A DNA stretch of 64,000 nt from Inia geoffrensis (GCA_036417435.1 CM070913.1:21730680-21794679); one strand, 5' to 3'. Positions 34,090 to 45,334 are shown, numbered from the stretch's first letter. Notes: generated by a model from the letters alone, not told the origin. Translations and numbers: made by a program.

Positions 34090-34650
34090 TTTTAAAAACA
34101 CAATATTATCTTTTGAAGGGGATGAGAATACATTGCTCCAAAATATGCTACTGTGGCATAGGATTATTTTGAGCTGAAGGCAATTGAGGATCAACAGATC
34201 CAGCAAAAATTCTCTGCCTTTACCTGATCTGCCTAAAAAGAAGGAACACATTTTCTTGTGAGGAAGATCCCCCCCACCCCAACCAAGGAGAGAAGAAAGG
34301 TTCATCATTGAAGACGGGGAGTCAACAGCAAGACGAGTTTGCATCAACAGACCTTACTTTAAAGTTAAACAGACTTTAACTTCCATTACGGTTCCCCCAG
34401 ATATTTCCTAGCCACTTCCCCACAGCTTATTGTCCCTAGAAGCCCAAACTTTCTTTATTTTTGTTAAGAAGGTATATAAGCCCTTGGGTCCAATTGCTTC
34501 TTTAGTTTCACTTCTTTTCTGTGAGCTCTCATGCACATAAATATTAACATAAATTATGTGCCTGTTCTCCTGTGAAACTGTCTTTTACAGTTTAATTCAC
34601 AGGTCCCCACTTACTAAATCTATGAGGGTAGAGGCAGCAGCCTCTCTGTA
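34090..34650 (+). mobile_element. Solo LTR of an endogenous retrovirus (family unresolved)
   Basis: The left part ('ccaaaatatgctactgtggcataggattattttgagctgaag', 'cagcaaaaattctctgcctttacctgatctg', 'ctttaaagttaaacagact') and right part (TATA-like gtatataag at 34471-34479, 'tgtgagctctcatgcacataaatattaac', 'ctgttctcctgtgaaactgtc') resemble known mammalian LTRs with U3-R-U5 order. No internal retroviral genes are next to it. Confidence 0.55.
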
Positions 34651-34917
34651 GGCTTATCTCAGAGCCTTATCTCTGTAGGCAGCAGCCCTGTGAATGCTCA
34701 AAGACTCATAATGGTCCAAAGTCAGAAAGCTGGGGAAACGGGTAAAGCTGGGCAATCTGTCCTGTTCTGCATCCTGACCACTGTCCTCTTTTCCTTCCTG
34801 TCATCTCACTCCCATACTTCCCAAACATTATTTCCAACATTTGGCAGCTTCATGATATTAAGCATTCTTCACTCTTTCAGCCCAGTGCTCAGCAGGCTAT
34901 GGGTGCATTAAAAATAT
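34651..34917. other. Unassigned sequence
   Basis: Contains the local direct repeat 'gtaggcttatctcagagcc'/'ttatctctgtaggcagcagcc' near 34640-34690. Otherwise nothing recognised. Confidence 0.4.
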
Positions 34918-34924
34918 GTGGCTG

Positions 34925-35136
34925 GGGCTTCCCTGGTGGCACAGTGGTTGAGAGTCCGCCTGCCGATGCAGGGGACGCGGGTTCGTGCCCCGGTCCGGGA
35001 AAATCCCACATGCCGCGGAGCGGCTGGGCCCGTGAGCCGTGGCCGCTGAGCCTGCGCGTGCGGAGCCTGTGCTCCACAATGGGAGAGGCCACAGCAGCGA
35101 GAGGCCCGCGTACCGCAAAAAAAAAAAAAAAAAAAA
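34925..35136 (+). mobile_element. CHR-2-like cetacean SINE
   Basis: Complete body with A/B-box-like sequences and an A20 tail (35117-35136). The copy is close to consensus. A short TSD (gtggctg) lies at 34918-34924 and 35137-35143; it may be longer if the A-rich side is included. Confidence 0.95.
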
Positions 35137-35143
35137 GTGGCTG

Positions 35144-35639
35144 ATTTCCAACTTCATGTCTTCTTAGGTAAAAATTTTTATTTTACCAGCTTACTTACAC
35201 ATGGTTGTTACTCCAATTCACCTGTGTGTTTTTCTGTAGGTTTTGGACGTTATTGGATATCCCAATCAATACAGGAAAAATTTAGGTGATTCAATACAGA
35301 AATCAAAAGAGGCTTTGCATCATGCCTATAAAGAAAGTAGCTGCCATGCTTCACGTATTCATCTTTAGCAGTTTTGGCATCATATGGCTTAGTTTGGCTT
35401 TCAATCTGTACATAATTCAGAAGCAAAAACTCTTTTTTTTTTTTCCTTTAGCTTTCTAAAACATTCACCTTTGATAAAAAGTTGGGGAAAATTGACCCAA
35501 GCATTGTACATGGCTTCGAGAAAGGAATGAGGACATCTCCAAGAGGTCTCCCCACCTCCATTCCATTTTTTTCTCTGAATGCCAGTTAATACCTACGACG
35601 ACTTTCCCAGCATTTAACCCAACAATGTTTTTAAAGATT
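35144..35639. other. Unassigned sequence
   Basis: About 500 bp with a T-run at 35431-35444. No repeat family recognised. Confidence 0.45.
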
Positions 35640-36720
35640 TAATATTACCTTCTTTTCCCTCAAATGATATTTGCATAAGCCATAATTAAGTTTCTGGAGT
35701 CTTATTTAAAACAAAAAAGCCTATTGAAAGAAATAAAGCAGTGAGGCAAACACTGTAAATTGGAGTAGCTAATCACACAAAAATGATAATAGCTTCCAAA
35801 CTGTAAAGTCAAAGTTTACTTATATTTCCTGAATATTATGACTATTAATATTTTAAGATCTATTTATACTAAGATATATCTTTGCTTTCTAATTTGCTCT
35901 TTCATTCAAAATGTTCTTTAACAAGGAAACTCTTGTAACCCAATATCATAATCAAGCTACTGAACTTTTAAACTGAAGCCAGGTTCTTTTTAAGCACCTC
36001 ATCTTCAAACATCAGGAGATGAAAAAGCACTTATTCTAAGATGCAAATTTTTAATTGTTTAGGAAAGTCGAAGCTTCTTTGGACCTGAAATACCAATATG
36101 AAATGTCCTTTAACAAATACGAATCTTTTGAAAAGATGCAAATTCATCATTATGGCTTTAACTCTACCATTAATTTTCTATTTAATACAAAATATTACAT
36201 TTCATTATGTTACCATTTTACATCTTGCTTTATCGAAGTCCTCAGCAACTTAACAAATTCTTTAAGGAGTGGAAATGTGTAATTTGAGCTGTGCCTAAAA
36301 CAGAACTCACCCAAGTTTGTAACCACACAATTCCTGTCACGTGAGGTTGATAAGCAAATGACAAGAAAACTGTACATTTCGGCAACATTTATTTTGATCA
36401 GACCTCTGTGACTGGAATGTGTTCTGCAGGGCTTCACAATGTTCATTAGATAATTTAAATCAGAAGGGTAGGAGGGGTGGGCAAGTGACCAGGACACATG
36501 TAAAACACGTAAATAATGAAGGAAAACTGTAGCAGTTGAGGCAAGATGATTGGACTTGGTCCCATTAAAGTCTTCCTAAAACAATATTTTCTCAGAAATT
36601 TGGACAAAAACCCGCAATAGTGGCTTCTTTTTGAAGGTGACAGTTGTTTTCAATATTTTATACAGCCAAAGGATAAAATGACAGAAACTTTAAATTAAAC
36701 CTTAGCATGCTACCAAACTA
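35640..36720. promoter_or_regulatory. Candidate enhancer-like block with three POU octamers
   Basis: Non-repetitive AT-rich sequence with three exact octamers: ATTTGCAT at 35669-35676, ATGCAAAT at 36041-36048 and ATGCAAAT at 36136-36143. There are also several TAATTA/ATTA homeodomain cores. No exon or splice pattern is visible (the open frame 36055-36282 has no domain). That it acts as an enhancer is inference. Confidence 0.4.
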
Positions 36721-36880
36721 AAGCTTTTTGTGCAGAGCTAGTCTGGGAATAGCCCTGCAGACATTTCTTTCCTTGCCCCCCACCCTTTTTTTTTTCTCAA
36801 CTTAACAAATGTTTGCTTTCAATTTGTTTTTGACAATGGAATTTAATAAACTCTTTTACCTCGTTAAGATTTATGAAAAG

Positions 36881-37485
36881 TGTTTCTCCCCCCACTTATC
36901 TCATTTAGAGAATATATAATTTGCACAATGGTAAGACAGGGGCATTTTCATTCTTGCCTTTCAAGCACTTCCATTCCAATTTTCATGGTAATAGTAAGTG
37001 CACTTAACAACAATGGTCCATTGATCCAGCGTGTCTCCTACCTGCCCTGGAGCAACTGGGAAATTGTTAACCATAGAAGCTACAAAACAGATAAGGGAAT
37101 CGACCATTAGTGTAAAAGCGTTGCCTATAATGGTTTCAATAATAATTAATATTCAGGATAGCTAGTCCTGTCACACACCATTTCAGACTAGAATTGCATC
37201 TGTCAGTCCAAATCCTGACTCCATTCGGGGCATCTAGCACTGAATCTAGTTAGACAGCTAACTGAATTAAAACAAAAATCTACAGATGCATGATAAATGC
37301 ACAGGATGCTATGTCACACATGAATGACTCCTGTACAGGCCAAATGACAGATGTATTTCCGCGACTCCAGGCCAGGCTCCAGCTCAAACCACTCTTCATT
37401 TATCAATAATTGGGCCTTAATTTCATTTGGCAGTGGTGGAGCAGCGTGCTCAGCTTCCTTTCCAATAGACGAACACTAATTAGAC
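36881..37485. promoter_or_regulatory. Candidate regulatory block with SOX-like inverted site
   Basis: Non-repetitive. CAATGGTCCATTG at 37011-37023 is a perfect inverted pair of SOX-type CAATGG cores with a one-base spacer. Further homeodomain-type cores lie in 37130-37160 and 37400-37425. No coding signal. The sequence texture suggests purifying selection, but conservation was not measured. Confidence 0.4.
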
Positions 37486-37492
37486 TTTTTTT

Positions 37493-37515
37493 GGGGGGGG
37501 GGGGGGTTGGGGGGG
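37493..37515 (+). repeat. G14-TT-G7 run after T7
   Basis: Homopolymer G tract preceded by T7 (37486-37492). It is G4-prone and likely to be a weak point of the assembly. Confidence 0.85.
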
Positions 37516-37516
37516 C

Positions 37517-37670
37517 CGGAGCCAATCTTTTGATTTTATTTTAAATAATTAACGATAAGCAAACTTCGAGCTTGTCCTTTGGAAAGGAAGGGTCTGTTTC
37601 ACCCGCAGCTCATTATGAGTGATAATATATTGCAACGGGAACTCTTCAATTATTAGTGTTCCAATTTGAT
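37517..37670. promoter_or_regulatory. Candidate regulatory segment beyond the G-run
   Basis: Dense AT-rich motifs (ttaaataattaacgataagcaaac; ctcattatgagtgataatatattg) in unique sequence directly following the block at 36881. Possibly the same element, split by the G-run. Inference only. Confidence 0.3.
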
Positions 37671-37806
37671 AAAGATGGGAAACATAGAAGCAGCCAAGTG
37701 GAAAAAGAAATATGAGGATGGACTGAGCTTATGCATCAAGTGTCTTAAAGCACTCGCTAACTCTTCTTACTCTTTACTGAGTTTTACTTCGATTCTTAGG
37801 TCTGCG

Positions 37807-37853
37807 TTTGCGTTTGTGTTGTGTGTGTGTGTGTGCGTGAGAGAGAGACAGAG
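37807..37853. repeat. GT/GA microsatellite
   Basis: (GT)n followed by (GA)n, with a few interruptions. Confidence 0.85.
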
Positions 37854-39235
37854 ATTCACAAACATCTTACATGGAATGGCAATATAAGAGGGAAATTATA
37901 AAACAATTCTTGCAATTGTAAACAGAGAAAATTATTAGGATTATTTTTTCAGGTTATCATGTGAATTTTCAGACTAATTTTAATGTGCTTGCTTTTCTTT
38001 TAGGTGAATTCATTGTAATTGTTAGTAAAATGCTCGAGAGTCCCTAAAAGGGGTTAGTGGTCTCCATTACCATCCAAGTAGGAAAAACCTCTCCCCCAAA
38101 GGGTTTCCAATCATGTGTGTAAGAGAACACACCAAGTCCCTACTGTCTCATATAAACCAGCCCCAGGGGACCAAAGATACATGGAAATATCTGTACTGGC
38201 CACTTCCCCCCTGCCCCCTTATAGCTACATCACGGGGATTAACATTCCTCTCGCAATGCCCACAGGGTCCAAGCGTTCATCATTCCCTTTTTTAAGCAAA
38301 GGGCAAACTGGTATGGCATGGCAGATCGTGGGCTCTGGCGTTCCCCCTGGGTGGACCTTTCTCTGTTGAAGGAGTTGTTGCTGGTTGCTCATTGGGATTG
38401 AAAACTGGCTATGCTTTTCAGATTCTCTTGAGCTTCTTGCCTCTCCTTCCAAACGCCACCCCACAATGAGTGACAAATGGGTGCCCTGCTTCTCGCTCAA
38501 CTTCCAAGCACGAGCTTCTTGTCAGCAGGGAGCCCTATTGATCCACACTTGAGATTTTGCTCTTCCCTGCCACTCAGACACTCTTCAACATCACGTTTAT
38601 TATTCTTCACTGGCATAGGTGATGGCGGCGATGCTGTCCTGAGGACTGATTGCTATGCCCAGATGATCTGTTGAAGTTGGCTGCCTGATCCAACATACAG
38701 CATAATTGAAGAGACCAAGGAACAGAATCCACTCCTGTTTCACCCCAGTAACTATGCCAAATTCAACAGAGAGCCCTCCATATGGTCTAACACAAGTGAG
38801 GTAATGTGGATATTATGCCATAATAAATGAAGTCTCATAGGTTTCAGTGGCTCATAGTAGCTCTCAGGAATCTTTCCTAGCAACTCATGGGAAACTGAGC
38901 AGCGTGCCATAAACGGGAAAGCCATAAATAACTTTGCAACTCAGCCACCAGGGGTGTGGTGAAATGCTGTGCTTGCATTATCCACTGTAAACACTGACAG
39001 ACATGGCAGCACGTCTGCCATTTTGTAAGCAGGCTCCCCTGCAGAACGTAGGGGCACTGAAGGATTGGCATCATACTTGGGAAAGATCCGAAAGCTTAAG
39101 GAATTGCGAGGACTAATCTCTAGAAAATGTGCTATTTGTAATTCCAGAGTAACAAGATTCTTAAAGACTGTTGGTACTTGTACTTCTAGGCGATATTCAG
39201 TGAGAAAGAGAAAATAGAGTATTCAGGTGGTATAT
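37854..39235. other. Unassigned 1.4 kb with a possible CTCF site
   Basis: No transposon body identified. Frames at 38113-38369 (plus) and 38225-38500 (minus) are short and without domains. A CTCF-like core lies at 38945-38959. Confidence 0.4.
38945..38959 (+). promoter_or_regulatory. CTCF-like core motif
   Basis: ccaccaggggtgtgg matches the CTCF core CCACCAGGGGGCGC at the first ten positions, then differs. It would be a weak to moderate site. No supporting upstream motif was identified. Confidence 0.3.
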
Positions 39236-39580
39236 TGTATTATTACCTAAAACATTCATTGACCCTCCCTGTGGGAGGATTCTATCCCATTGACATTAAG
39301 CTTGGCCACATGATCTGACCAGTGAAATGCAACTAAATGTGTCACACGTCCATTCTCAGCATGAGCTTTAAGAGCCATCGTGTGGTTCTGCCATGAGGCC
39401 AATAATATCCCAGAGAGGGGCTGCTCCATCAGCCTGGGTCTTAGAGTGAAGACACGAGAGGCAGCCCCCCGGTCAACCTATGATAAGCATGTAATGTGAG
39501 CAGAATTAAACTGTTGCTGTTGCCAGACACAAAGATCTGAGGATAATTTATGACTGCAGAATAATTTACCTTAAGATGGC
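39236..39580 (+). mobile_element. MLT1-like MaLR LTR fragment
   Basis: 'ttggccacatgatctgaccagtgaaatgcaac', 'gctttaagagccatcgtgtggttctgcc', 'gagaggggctgctccatcagcctgggtcttagagtgaagac', 'gagcagaattaaactgttgctgtt': the U3 to U5 order of old MaLR LTRs. The exact subfamily is uncertain. Confidence 0.6.
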
Positions 39581-39706
39581 TGATATAGATCACTGCACAA
39601 GTTTAAGATAATATGGACTATTTCATTCTAATTACTTTAACATGCATATTTAACATTGGCAACCCATGAACCTGAACAAATGATGATAAGAGAATTGGTT
39701 TTCTGT

Positions 39707-39785
39707 GATATATATGTGTATATATATATATACATACACATATATATATATACATATATATATGCATACACACACACATACACAC
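39707..39785. repeat. (TA)n/(CA)n compound microsatellite
   Basis: Alternating TA and TG/CA units over about 80 bp with inverted symmetry. Hairpin-prone. Confidence 0.9.
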
Positions 39786-39786
39786 T

Positions 39787-41639
39787 AGTCTCCACTACCA
39801 TTGACCCTTCTCTTTTATTTGCACATGATTCTTTGGACTGGCCTACAGCAATCTGCAACCAGCACATGTCTACCATTACTCTTGCATGTATGGCTGCTGG
39901 TGTGTCCTTTTCTCCTCCCTGTGTGATCTCCTATTTATGTCTCTAGTACTTGGTTAGCAGTCTCTCTCCCTCCTGGCCCCCTTAAGGAAAGAATTCAGAG
40001 GTCTTATGGAGTATTTCAAGGTTTGCTGATCTAGACTAGAGTACATCAGTGCCTGGTACGTGGCGGTAATGTAGTCACATTGAGCTTGCAACCTGTCATG
40101 CCCAAAAGGGATTGAATTAGTTGTCCCAAATCCCTCCTGGGAAATGCATGCCTGGGGATACTGTACTTGGAAAGATGCTCCTGGAACTTAGCTTGAGGTC
40201 AAGGGTGGAGCAGACCTGGCTAGAGGTCTACAGTGGGTTGGGCCATGGTCTCTGCGGATGCAGCCAAGGAACTGGCACCTAAGTGAACACACTGAGCAGA
40301 GAGGTGGAGTTCAGGCATAAAGGAGAAACTGGAGACCAGAGTTCAGAGGAGGCTGGGAAAGGGAGGGAACCCCATGTGAGGTTCCCAGGGGCTCTCTAGC
40401 TGGGCCCCAGGCATTGTGTAATGTGCTCCTGGTTGCCCTTGGGGATGGAGGTTTCTGTTAAGAACCCAAACCTGCTGTGCCCCTAATCAGCCCACTGTGT
40501 TTACATGTTGACATGAACAAAACTGTTCTCAGCCCTTGCACCATGGAGTATGGATGTGGTCAGCCTCCAGAAAGGTGAGCCCGGAAAGCAGTAAACCAGA
40601 CCTATGCTTATCCTTTACTTTCCATGAGGTGTCTGACCTCTGCCATCAGGGTGTTCCTCAGAAGCCTGGAACTCTTCACCATTCCTTGGACCAGGGCCTG
40701 ACTTTCACACAACAACCTGAGGAAAATGAAGACAATTAAACTAGGTTTTTCCTAAAACTCACATAACTGATTCTGTGTGTGTGTGTATAAATTTATGCAC
40801 TGATGGCCTTGGTCTTTAAATTTACCTTTCTTTTATGTAACATTGATGATAATACTTGGTCATTTTTCTACTTTAATATCTTTATTTGGTCAAACAAAAA
40901 AGTAGCGAGCCAAGTCAGTCTGAATTTTTTTAAAACTTTACTGGTGAGTGAAATCAGAAGTCTGGGAACCACTGATCCACACTGTCGCAAGGTTTTAGCT
41001 GGGTCATTCCCCTGGTCACAGGAGACCTAAGAGAACTTCTGAGATTTACTGCAGACACAAATCTGATGACATTGGGAGGACCTGGGACATGGGGAAGATT
41101 AAGTCTGTTCTCTCCTGCCTCTAGACACCCACAGTTGGGAAGATTCTGAACAAGGACAGAACCTCATTTTATCTGGGGCTTTCGAGGACTCTGAGAGAAC
41201 ATATATGCATATATTTTCCCCTGGAGACTTTGCAAATGGTCTCATAGCTTTTCTTGTGAGAAGATAGATTTACAGAGGGTACTGAATTCTGTAGAAAGTA
41301 GAAGTCTAGGTTTTCAGGGTCACTTTACTTTTATCAAAAGTAGACCAGTCTATGCAAGGTCGAAGGTTGTATTTGGCTGTCTTCAGGCTCCTCACTGTGC
41401 AGCCCATGCCGTTGTGAACAACAACAACAAAAAACCAAAGAGCATCACTCATCATCCAGCTATACAAGGGTTAGGTCGAAACCCGCTGCAGTCATCCACC
41501 CTGAGCAGAATTCAGGATGAAAACCAGGATGAGGCACTCTGTGCTTTGGATAAATGGGTCCCTAGAAAATTAGATGCACGTCTCAGGAAGAATTTCAAAG
41601 ATCCCAGATTCTTGCATTTTCCTATACATAGAACAGCAC
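39787..41639. other. Unassigned 1.85 kb
   Basis: No gene. The GC-richer part at 40000-40480 may contain decayed L2 or LTR sequence that I could not assign. 'gaagtctgggaaccactg' at 40949-40972 looks like the end of a hAT (Charlie/MER) element whose body is too diverged to delimit. Confidence 0.35.
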
Positions 41640-41880
41640 TAAAATCAACTTGAGATATCTGTTTTTTGTGATTAGTAGTAATCTTTTCTCAAAATGTATG
41701 CTTGACTGCATGCATTTCCTAGCCAAAAATTCATATATATACTGGCTCTTCCCCCACCTCTTTGGAGCAGTTCCTCAGAACTGTCTCCTGTGCCATAGTT
41801 CTCAGTAAGACCCTAAACAATACTCAAACCCGTAACTCTTATGATGTGTGTTTTTCTTTAACTTGACACCCCTTTCTGGG
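41640..41880 (+). mobile_element. LTR 3' part (ERV-derived, family unresolved)
   Basis: TATA-like 'catatatatactggctctt', then 'gcagttcctcagaactgtctcctgtgcc', 'agtaagaccctaaacaatactc', 'cttatgatgtgtgtttttcttta'. The R/U5 pattern of gammaretrovirus-like LTRs. The left end is undefined. Confidence 0.5.
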
Positions 41881-41929
41881 TAGAGCTTATCCCTAGGTTC
41901 CCAATGACTCACATTGTCTACATCTCCTT

Positions 41930-41968
41930 AAGAATATCTGTGCTGGAAAAAAAGAATATCTGTGCTGG
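41930..41968 (+). mobile_element. Tail-only retroinsertion (17 bp TSD around five A)
   Basis: The 17 bp sequence aagaatatctgtgctgg occurs at 41930-41946 and 41952-41968, separated only by AAAAA. The left copy is preceded by TT at a TT/AAGA site, like an L1 endonuclease target. This looks like a retrotransposition event that copied nothing but the tail. A plain tandem duplication is the alternative. Confidence 0.5.
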
Positions 41969-42019
41969 TTAGTATTCTTGGTCGCTGGTGTGGAAGAGGA
42001 AAAATAATTTTCCCTCTAC

Positions 42020-42545
42020 CCTTTTGAATTTTTAGCTGAGACCCCTGTGACCAAAGACAGAGCAACAAGAGAAAATAATAAACAAAATGTTATTAACATG
42101 TATACCATGTGGGAGAAACTCCTTTCTGTGACCAGAAAGGAGTAACTTTCACAGGTGGCTTAGAATTCAGACTTAAATACCATCTTAACCAGGAAAAGGG
42201 AGGGAGGATGTAGGCCTCTTAAGGGAGAGTAATGATTTTTTGAAAAGATGAAAAGGCCCTCAGAAGAACAGATGGGAGACGTGATGATTTGTGACAAAGT
42301 TTGTCTGGGTGTGGTGCCTATTTCTTATCTCCCTTCCAGAATAAGAGTCCTTCTTCTTTGGTTGAATACACTCCCAGGGAGGGGATTATGACAATAGAGT
42401 TCCTTCTGGAGTATCTGTCTTCAGGAAGATAAAGGGGATTCACAGAAAGCCTCCCTGCATTTACTGTCTTTCAAGTGCCCACAGCTCAAAATAATCAATA
42501 TACCAAAGCAGCATATTTTGGGGTGTTGTCCTTCACTAGCAGGAA
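42020..42545 (-). mobile_element. LTR-like segment, antisense (family unresolved)
   Basis: 'ttttagctgagacccctgtgacc', 'aatgttattaacatgtataccatgtgggagaaactcc', 'gtttgtctgggtgtggtgcctatttc', 'tcaaagcagcatattttggggtg' resemble the antisense of a mammalian ERV LTR. The ends are not sharp. Confidence 0.45.
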
Positions 42546-44474
42546 AAAAGCAACTGTGACAACCTTCAATGAGAGGAATTTATTGAAAGGATAAGGTATC
42601 CTTCCAATAACTACCATTAGCATAGTTCCTAAAAATCAAAAGCTATCTAGAGAAAATAGACCTTGAAAGATAAGAGTTGTTCTAAGGACTAAGTCGTGGG
42701 AAGTAAGCGACAGTCTTTTCAGCATGCCAGCACTGGGATGAATCAACTCCAATCATTTTTTCTTTTAATTCTTGTCATGCTCTCCATATTTAAATTCCTA
42801 ATATCCTGGCTAGTGTCATGCACCCATCCTTGTCCTACGGAGGGCAGGACAGCCCATTGGACGGTTTTATCAGGACTGTAGGCAATGAGAGAGGGGAAGT
42901 CCCCAAAAAGGAGGCTGAGGGGCTGTGACCAGAAGGCAAAGGATGGATCCTGCATGGGCAGAACAATGGATGCTTTAGTCTCCAAAGAGAACTTTCTGCT
43001 CTGCATTCCACACTTAGACCTCCAACAGCCCCCCAAATCAAACTGATCCTTAGCAAGATGGTATGTTGTCTAGAAACAAAAACACTCTACAAACCAATGG
43101 CCTGAGGGGCACTTTCTATTTCAGCAAGAATAGCAACTTAAAAATCATTTCATAGTAGTAAAAATTAACACTGCCTAAGGTGAAGATGGAACTGCCTGGG
43201 GTTCCATGAGGGAATTTAATAAATCTGATCGGTGACCTTAGTGCAAACCTTTGAATGGTAATAGGAAACAAAATTTTGCCTTCTAATCATATTACCTCTC
43301 CCAAATCATTCACCAAGCTGAACATTTTAACAAGCCAAATAATTGTGGCTAAGGCTCATTAGGGCTCCCACCATCTGAGTCGGAGACACCGAAGGAAAAA
43401 AAAATGTCATTTTCAAAACTCTCTAGTGATATTTAACTGTCTAGACAATACTCTGAATGTTGTAAGTCTTACATGAAAACTAACATAGCTTTTTATTTCT
43501 TATGACCAAACCCTCCACAGAGTATCTTATATATCCTAGATCAACATATGCCAGCAAACCTGCTTCTAAATATAACATTTACAGATGATTTCTGAAAGAA
43601 ACATAATCCTGGTACTGAAAGAGTTTATCCCATCTCATTTAGTTTTTGATTATTTAAGAATATTTGGATTTCACATTATTTTATAGCATTTTGTGCACTG
43701 CCACCAAAAAAAAAATCTTAATGAGTTTTTAGTGCCATGGGCCTTGTCTTTTTTTTTTTTTTTTACACATAGCCAATTTAATTTTCAGCATAGTAGAAAA
43801 TAGTTTTGTTTTTTTTTTTTCACATTGCAAAAGGGGGAAAACGGTTTCTTAGAATTGGATGCATGACTTTTACAAAAGGGAGTAAGTGCCTTGTTTAAAT
43901 GTATTTTAATGGAATATGGTAATAGATTAATTAGTTCTGAATTTTCTAGCAAGTTATTTCATACTCACCATTCCTCGTGCAGGTCCCATGAAAGTTAAAC
44001 AGAAGTTAAAACACATAGTGATAACCTTTGCCTTTGTGCCCTTGATAATCATCTGCTCTCCTTTCTATTGATTATCTTGCCAACCTGTCAGCTCTTAGAT
44101 GCTTTACGCAAAAAGATGAACATACTGACAGCCGGAAAGTAAGCAGGGAAATGGAGGACAGGGGGTGTTAGCAGGAGTACGACTCTTGTCTCCTACTAAT
44201 CAATTGAATTCCTCTCAGAGTGCGTGGTTTGAGCTTGGAATGAATCGTTTACAGTCTGCTCAGAAATACGGAGTCATATGGAAAAGCCAACACACGTTGG
44301 ATGAACACAAAGATTTCCAAAGCGTTCTGTCTTAAAATTACAAAGGAACAGGAGAGAAAAGGTTTTGACTCTTTGCAAAGTTGAAGGTCCACAGGCTTTC
44401 CCTCTCTTCCTTCCCACCCCATCCATCCCCTTAGCCATTATGGTGTTTCAAAAAGTAGTACATTTACCCGAGAT
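42546..44474. other. Unassigned 1.9 kb; candidate regulatory part 43890-44350
   Basis: No transposon body recognised. T-runs lie at 43751-43764 and 43810-43820. The part 43890-44350 is unique with several ATTA cores and 'gattatcttgccaacctgtcag'. Whether it is conserved is unknown. Frames at 42743-43056 (minus) have no domain. Confidence 0.3.
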
Positions 44475-44650
44475 TTGAGAGTCAGGCCAACGTATTTCAG
44501 TTCTACTTCTGTTATGACCTTACCCCATGGGAGGTGCTGGGCAAATGACCCAAATTCTCTCAGTCTGAGTTTCCTTGCAGTGGAACTATGAGGATTAAGT
44601 GAAATAATACATCAGAGCTTTTGGTCCATAGAAAGTGTTCCTTTAGTAGC
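44475..44650 (-). repeat. MIR SINE, antisense
   Basis: 'gagagtcaggccaacgtatttcagttctacttctgttatgacc', 'gggcaaatgacccaaattctctcagtctgagtttccttgcag', 'aggattaagtgaaataatac': the antisense MIR in order. Confidence 0.75.
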
Positions 44651-44654
44651 TTTA

Positions 44655-44835
44655 AAATTAGCTGACATTTAATGAGAGGCTATACGTCTCAGACACTTTA
44701 CATGTACTCATTCCAGATATAATCTAAAGAAACTATCATTATCACCACTTAGTGTTGGGGATACCACAGTTCAAAGAGGTTGAATAATTTAGAAATGAGC
44801 TCAAATTTTTGGACCCCAAAACCTGTACTCTTTCT
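44655..44835 (+). repeat. MIR SINE, sense, head-to-head with the previous one
   Basis: 'ttagctgacatttaatgag', 'cactttacatgtactcattcc', 'atcattatcaccacttag', 'gttcaaagaggttgaataattta'. Starts within a few bases of the end of the antisense MIR, so the two form an inverted pair. Confidence 0.75.
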
Positions 44836-45334
44836 ACTGGGTTATTGGTCATATGTGATCATAAAGATTTAGAGTTAGTCTGTTTGTTCAAGTATTATGA
44901 ACCCATACCAAAATTGGGAATGCCTGCAAAAAGGTGTTCAAATCCAATGTTCTATGATGAGAAGAAAATTATGAAGGAGGTACACATAGTACCATGATGT
45001 ATTATGAATGACATTAGAAGATTCTGCATTCAAAGGGGCCCTGCCATGAAGCTATTGGAAGGATCATGCTGCCTTTTTAGTGCCTAACACCATTACCGGG
45101 TTCAATCATGAGACTAGATACCATTTAATATTTAGTTAAGTATATGATACTTTACTAATAAAATTTGAGACTCCAAAATGTAAATCATTAAAGCAAATTG
45201 GAATCTCAGAAAATTAGATCAACCATCAAAGTTTCAGAAGTATTCTCTATTTACTACTTCGACCATGGGTACTAATGTTACTTTATTATCTGGTATATAT
45301 GATGCTTCTTAGTACCCTGGGAAAATATTCAATA
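44836..45334. other. Unassigned sequence
   Basis: About 500 bp AT-rich. The short frame 44809-44997 overlaps the MIR end and is not a gene. Confidence 0.45.

Noticed and set aside
34090..34650. Intact endogenous retrovirus
   Set aside because: Only LTR-like sequence is seen. No gag, pol or env sequence could be recognised beside this or the LTR-like pieces at 41640-42545.
34889..35157. Open frames of 60-90 codons with repeated peptides (for example reading MASPIVEHRLRTRRLSGHGS) here and near 21673-22081, 52643-53001, 55790-56263, 58666-58961 and 59162-59571
   Set aside because: They are translations of the CHR-2 SINE in different frames. Their similarity to each other comes from the repeat, not from a gene family.
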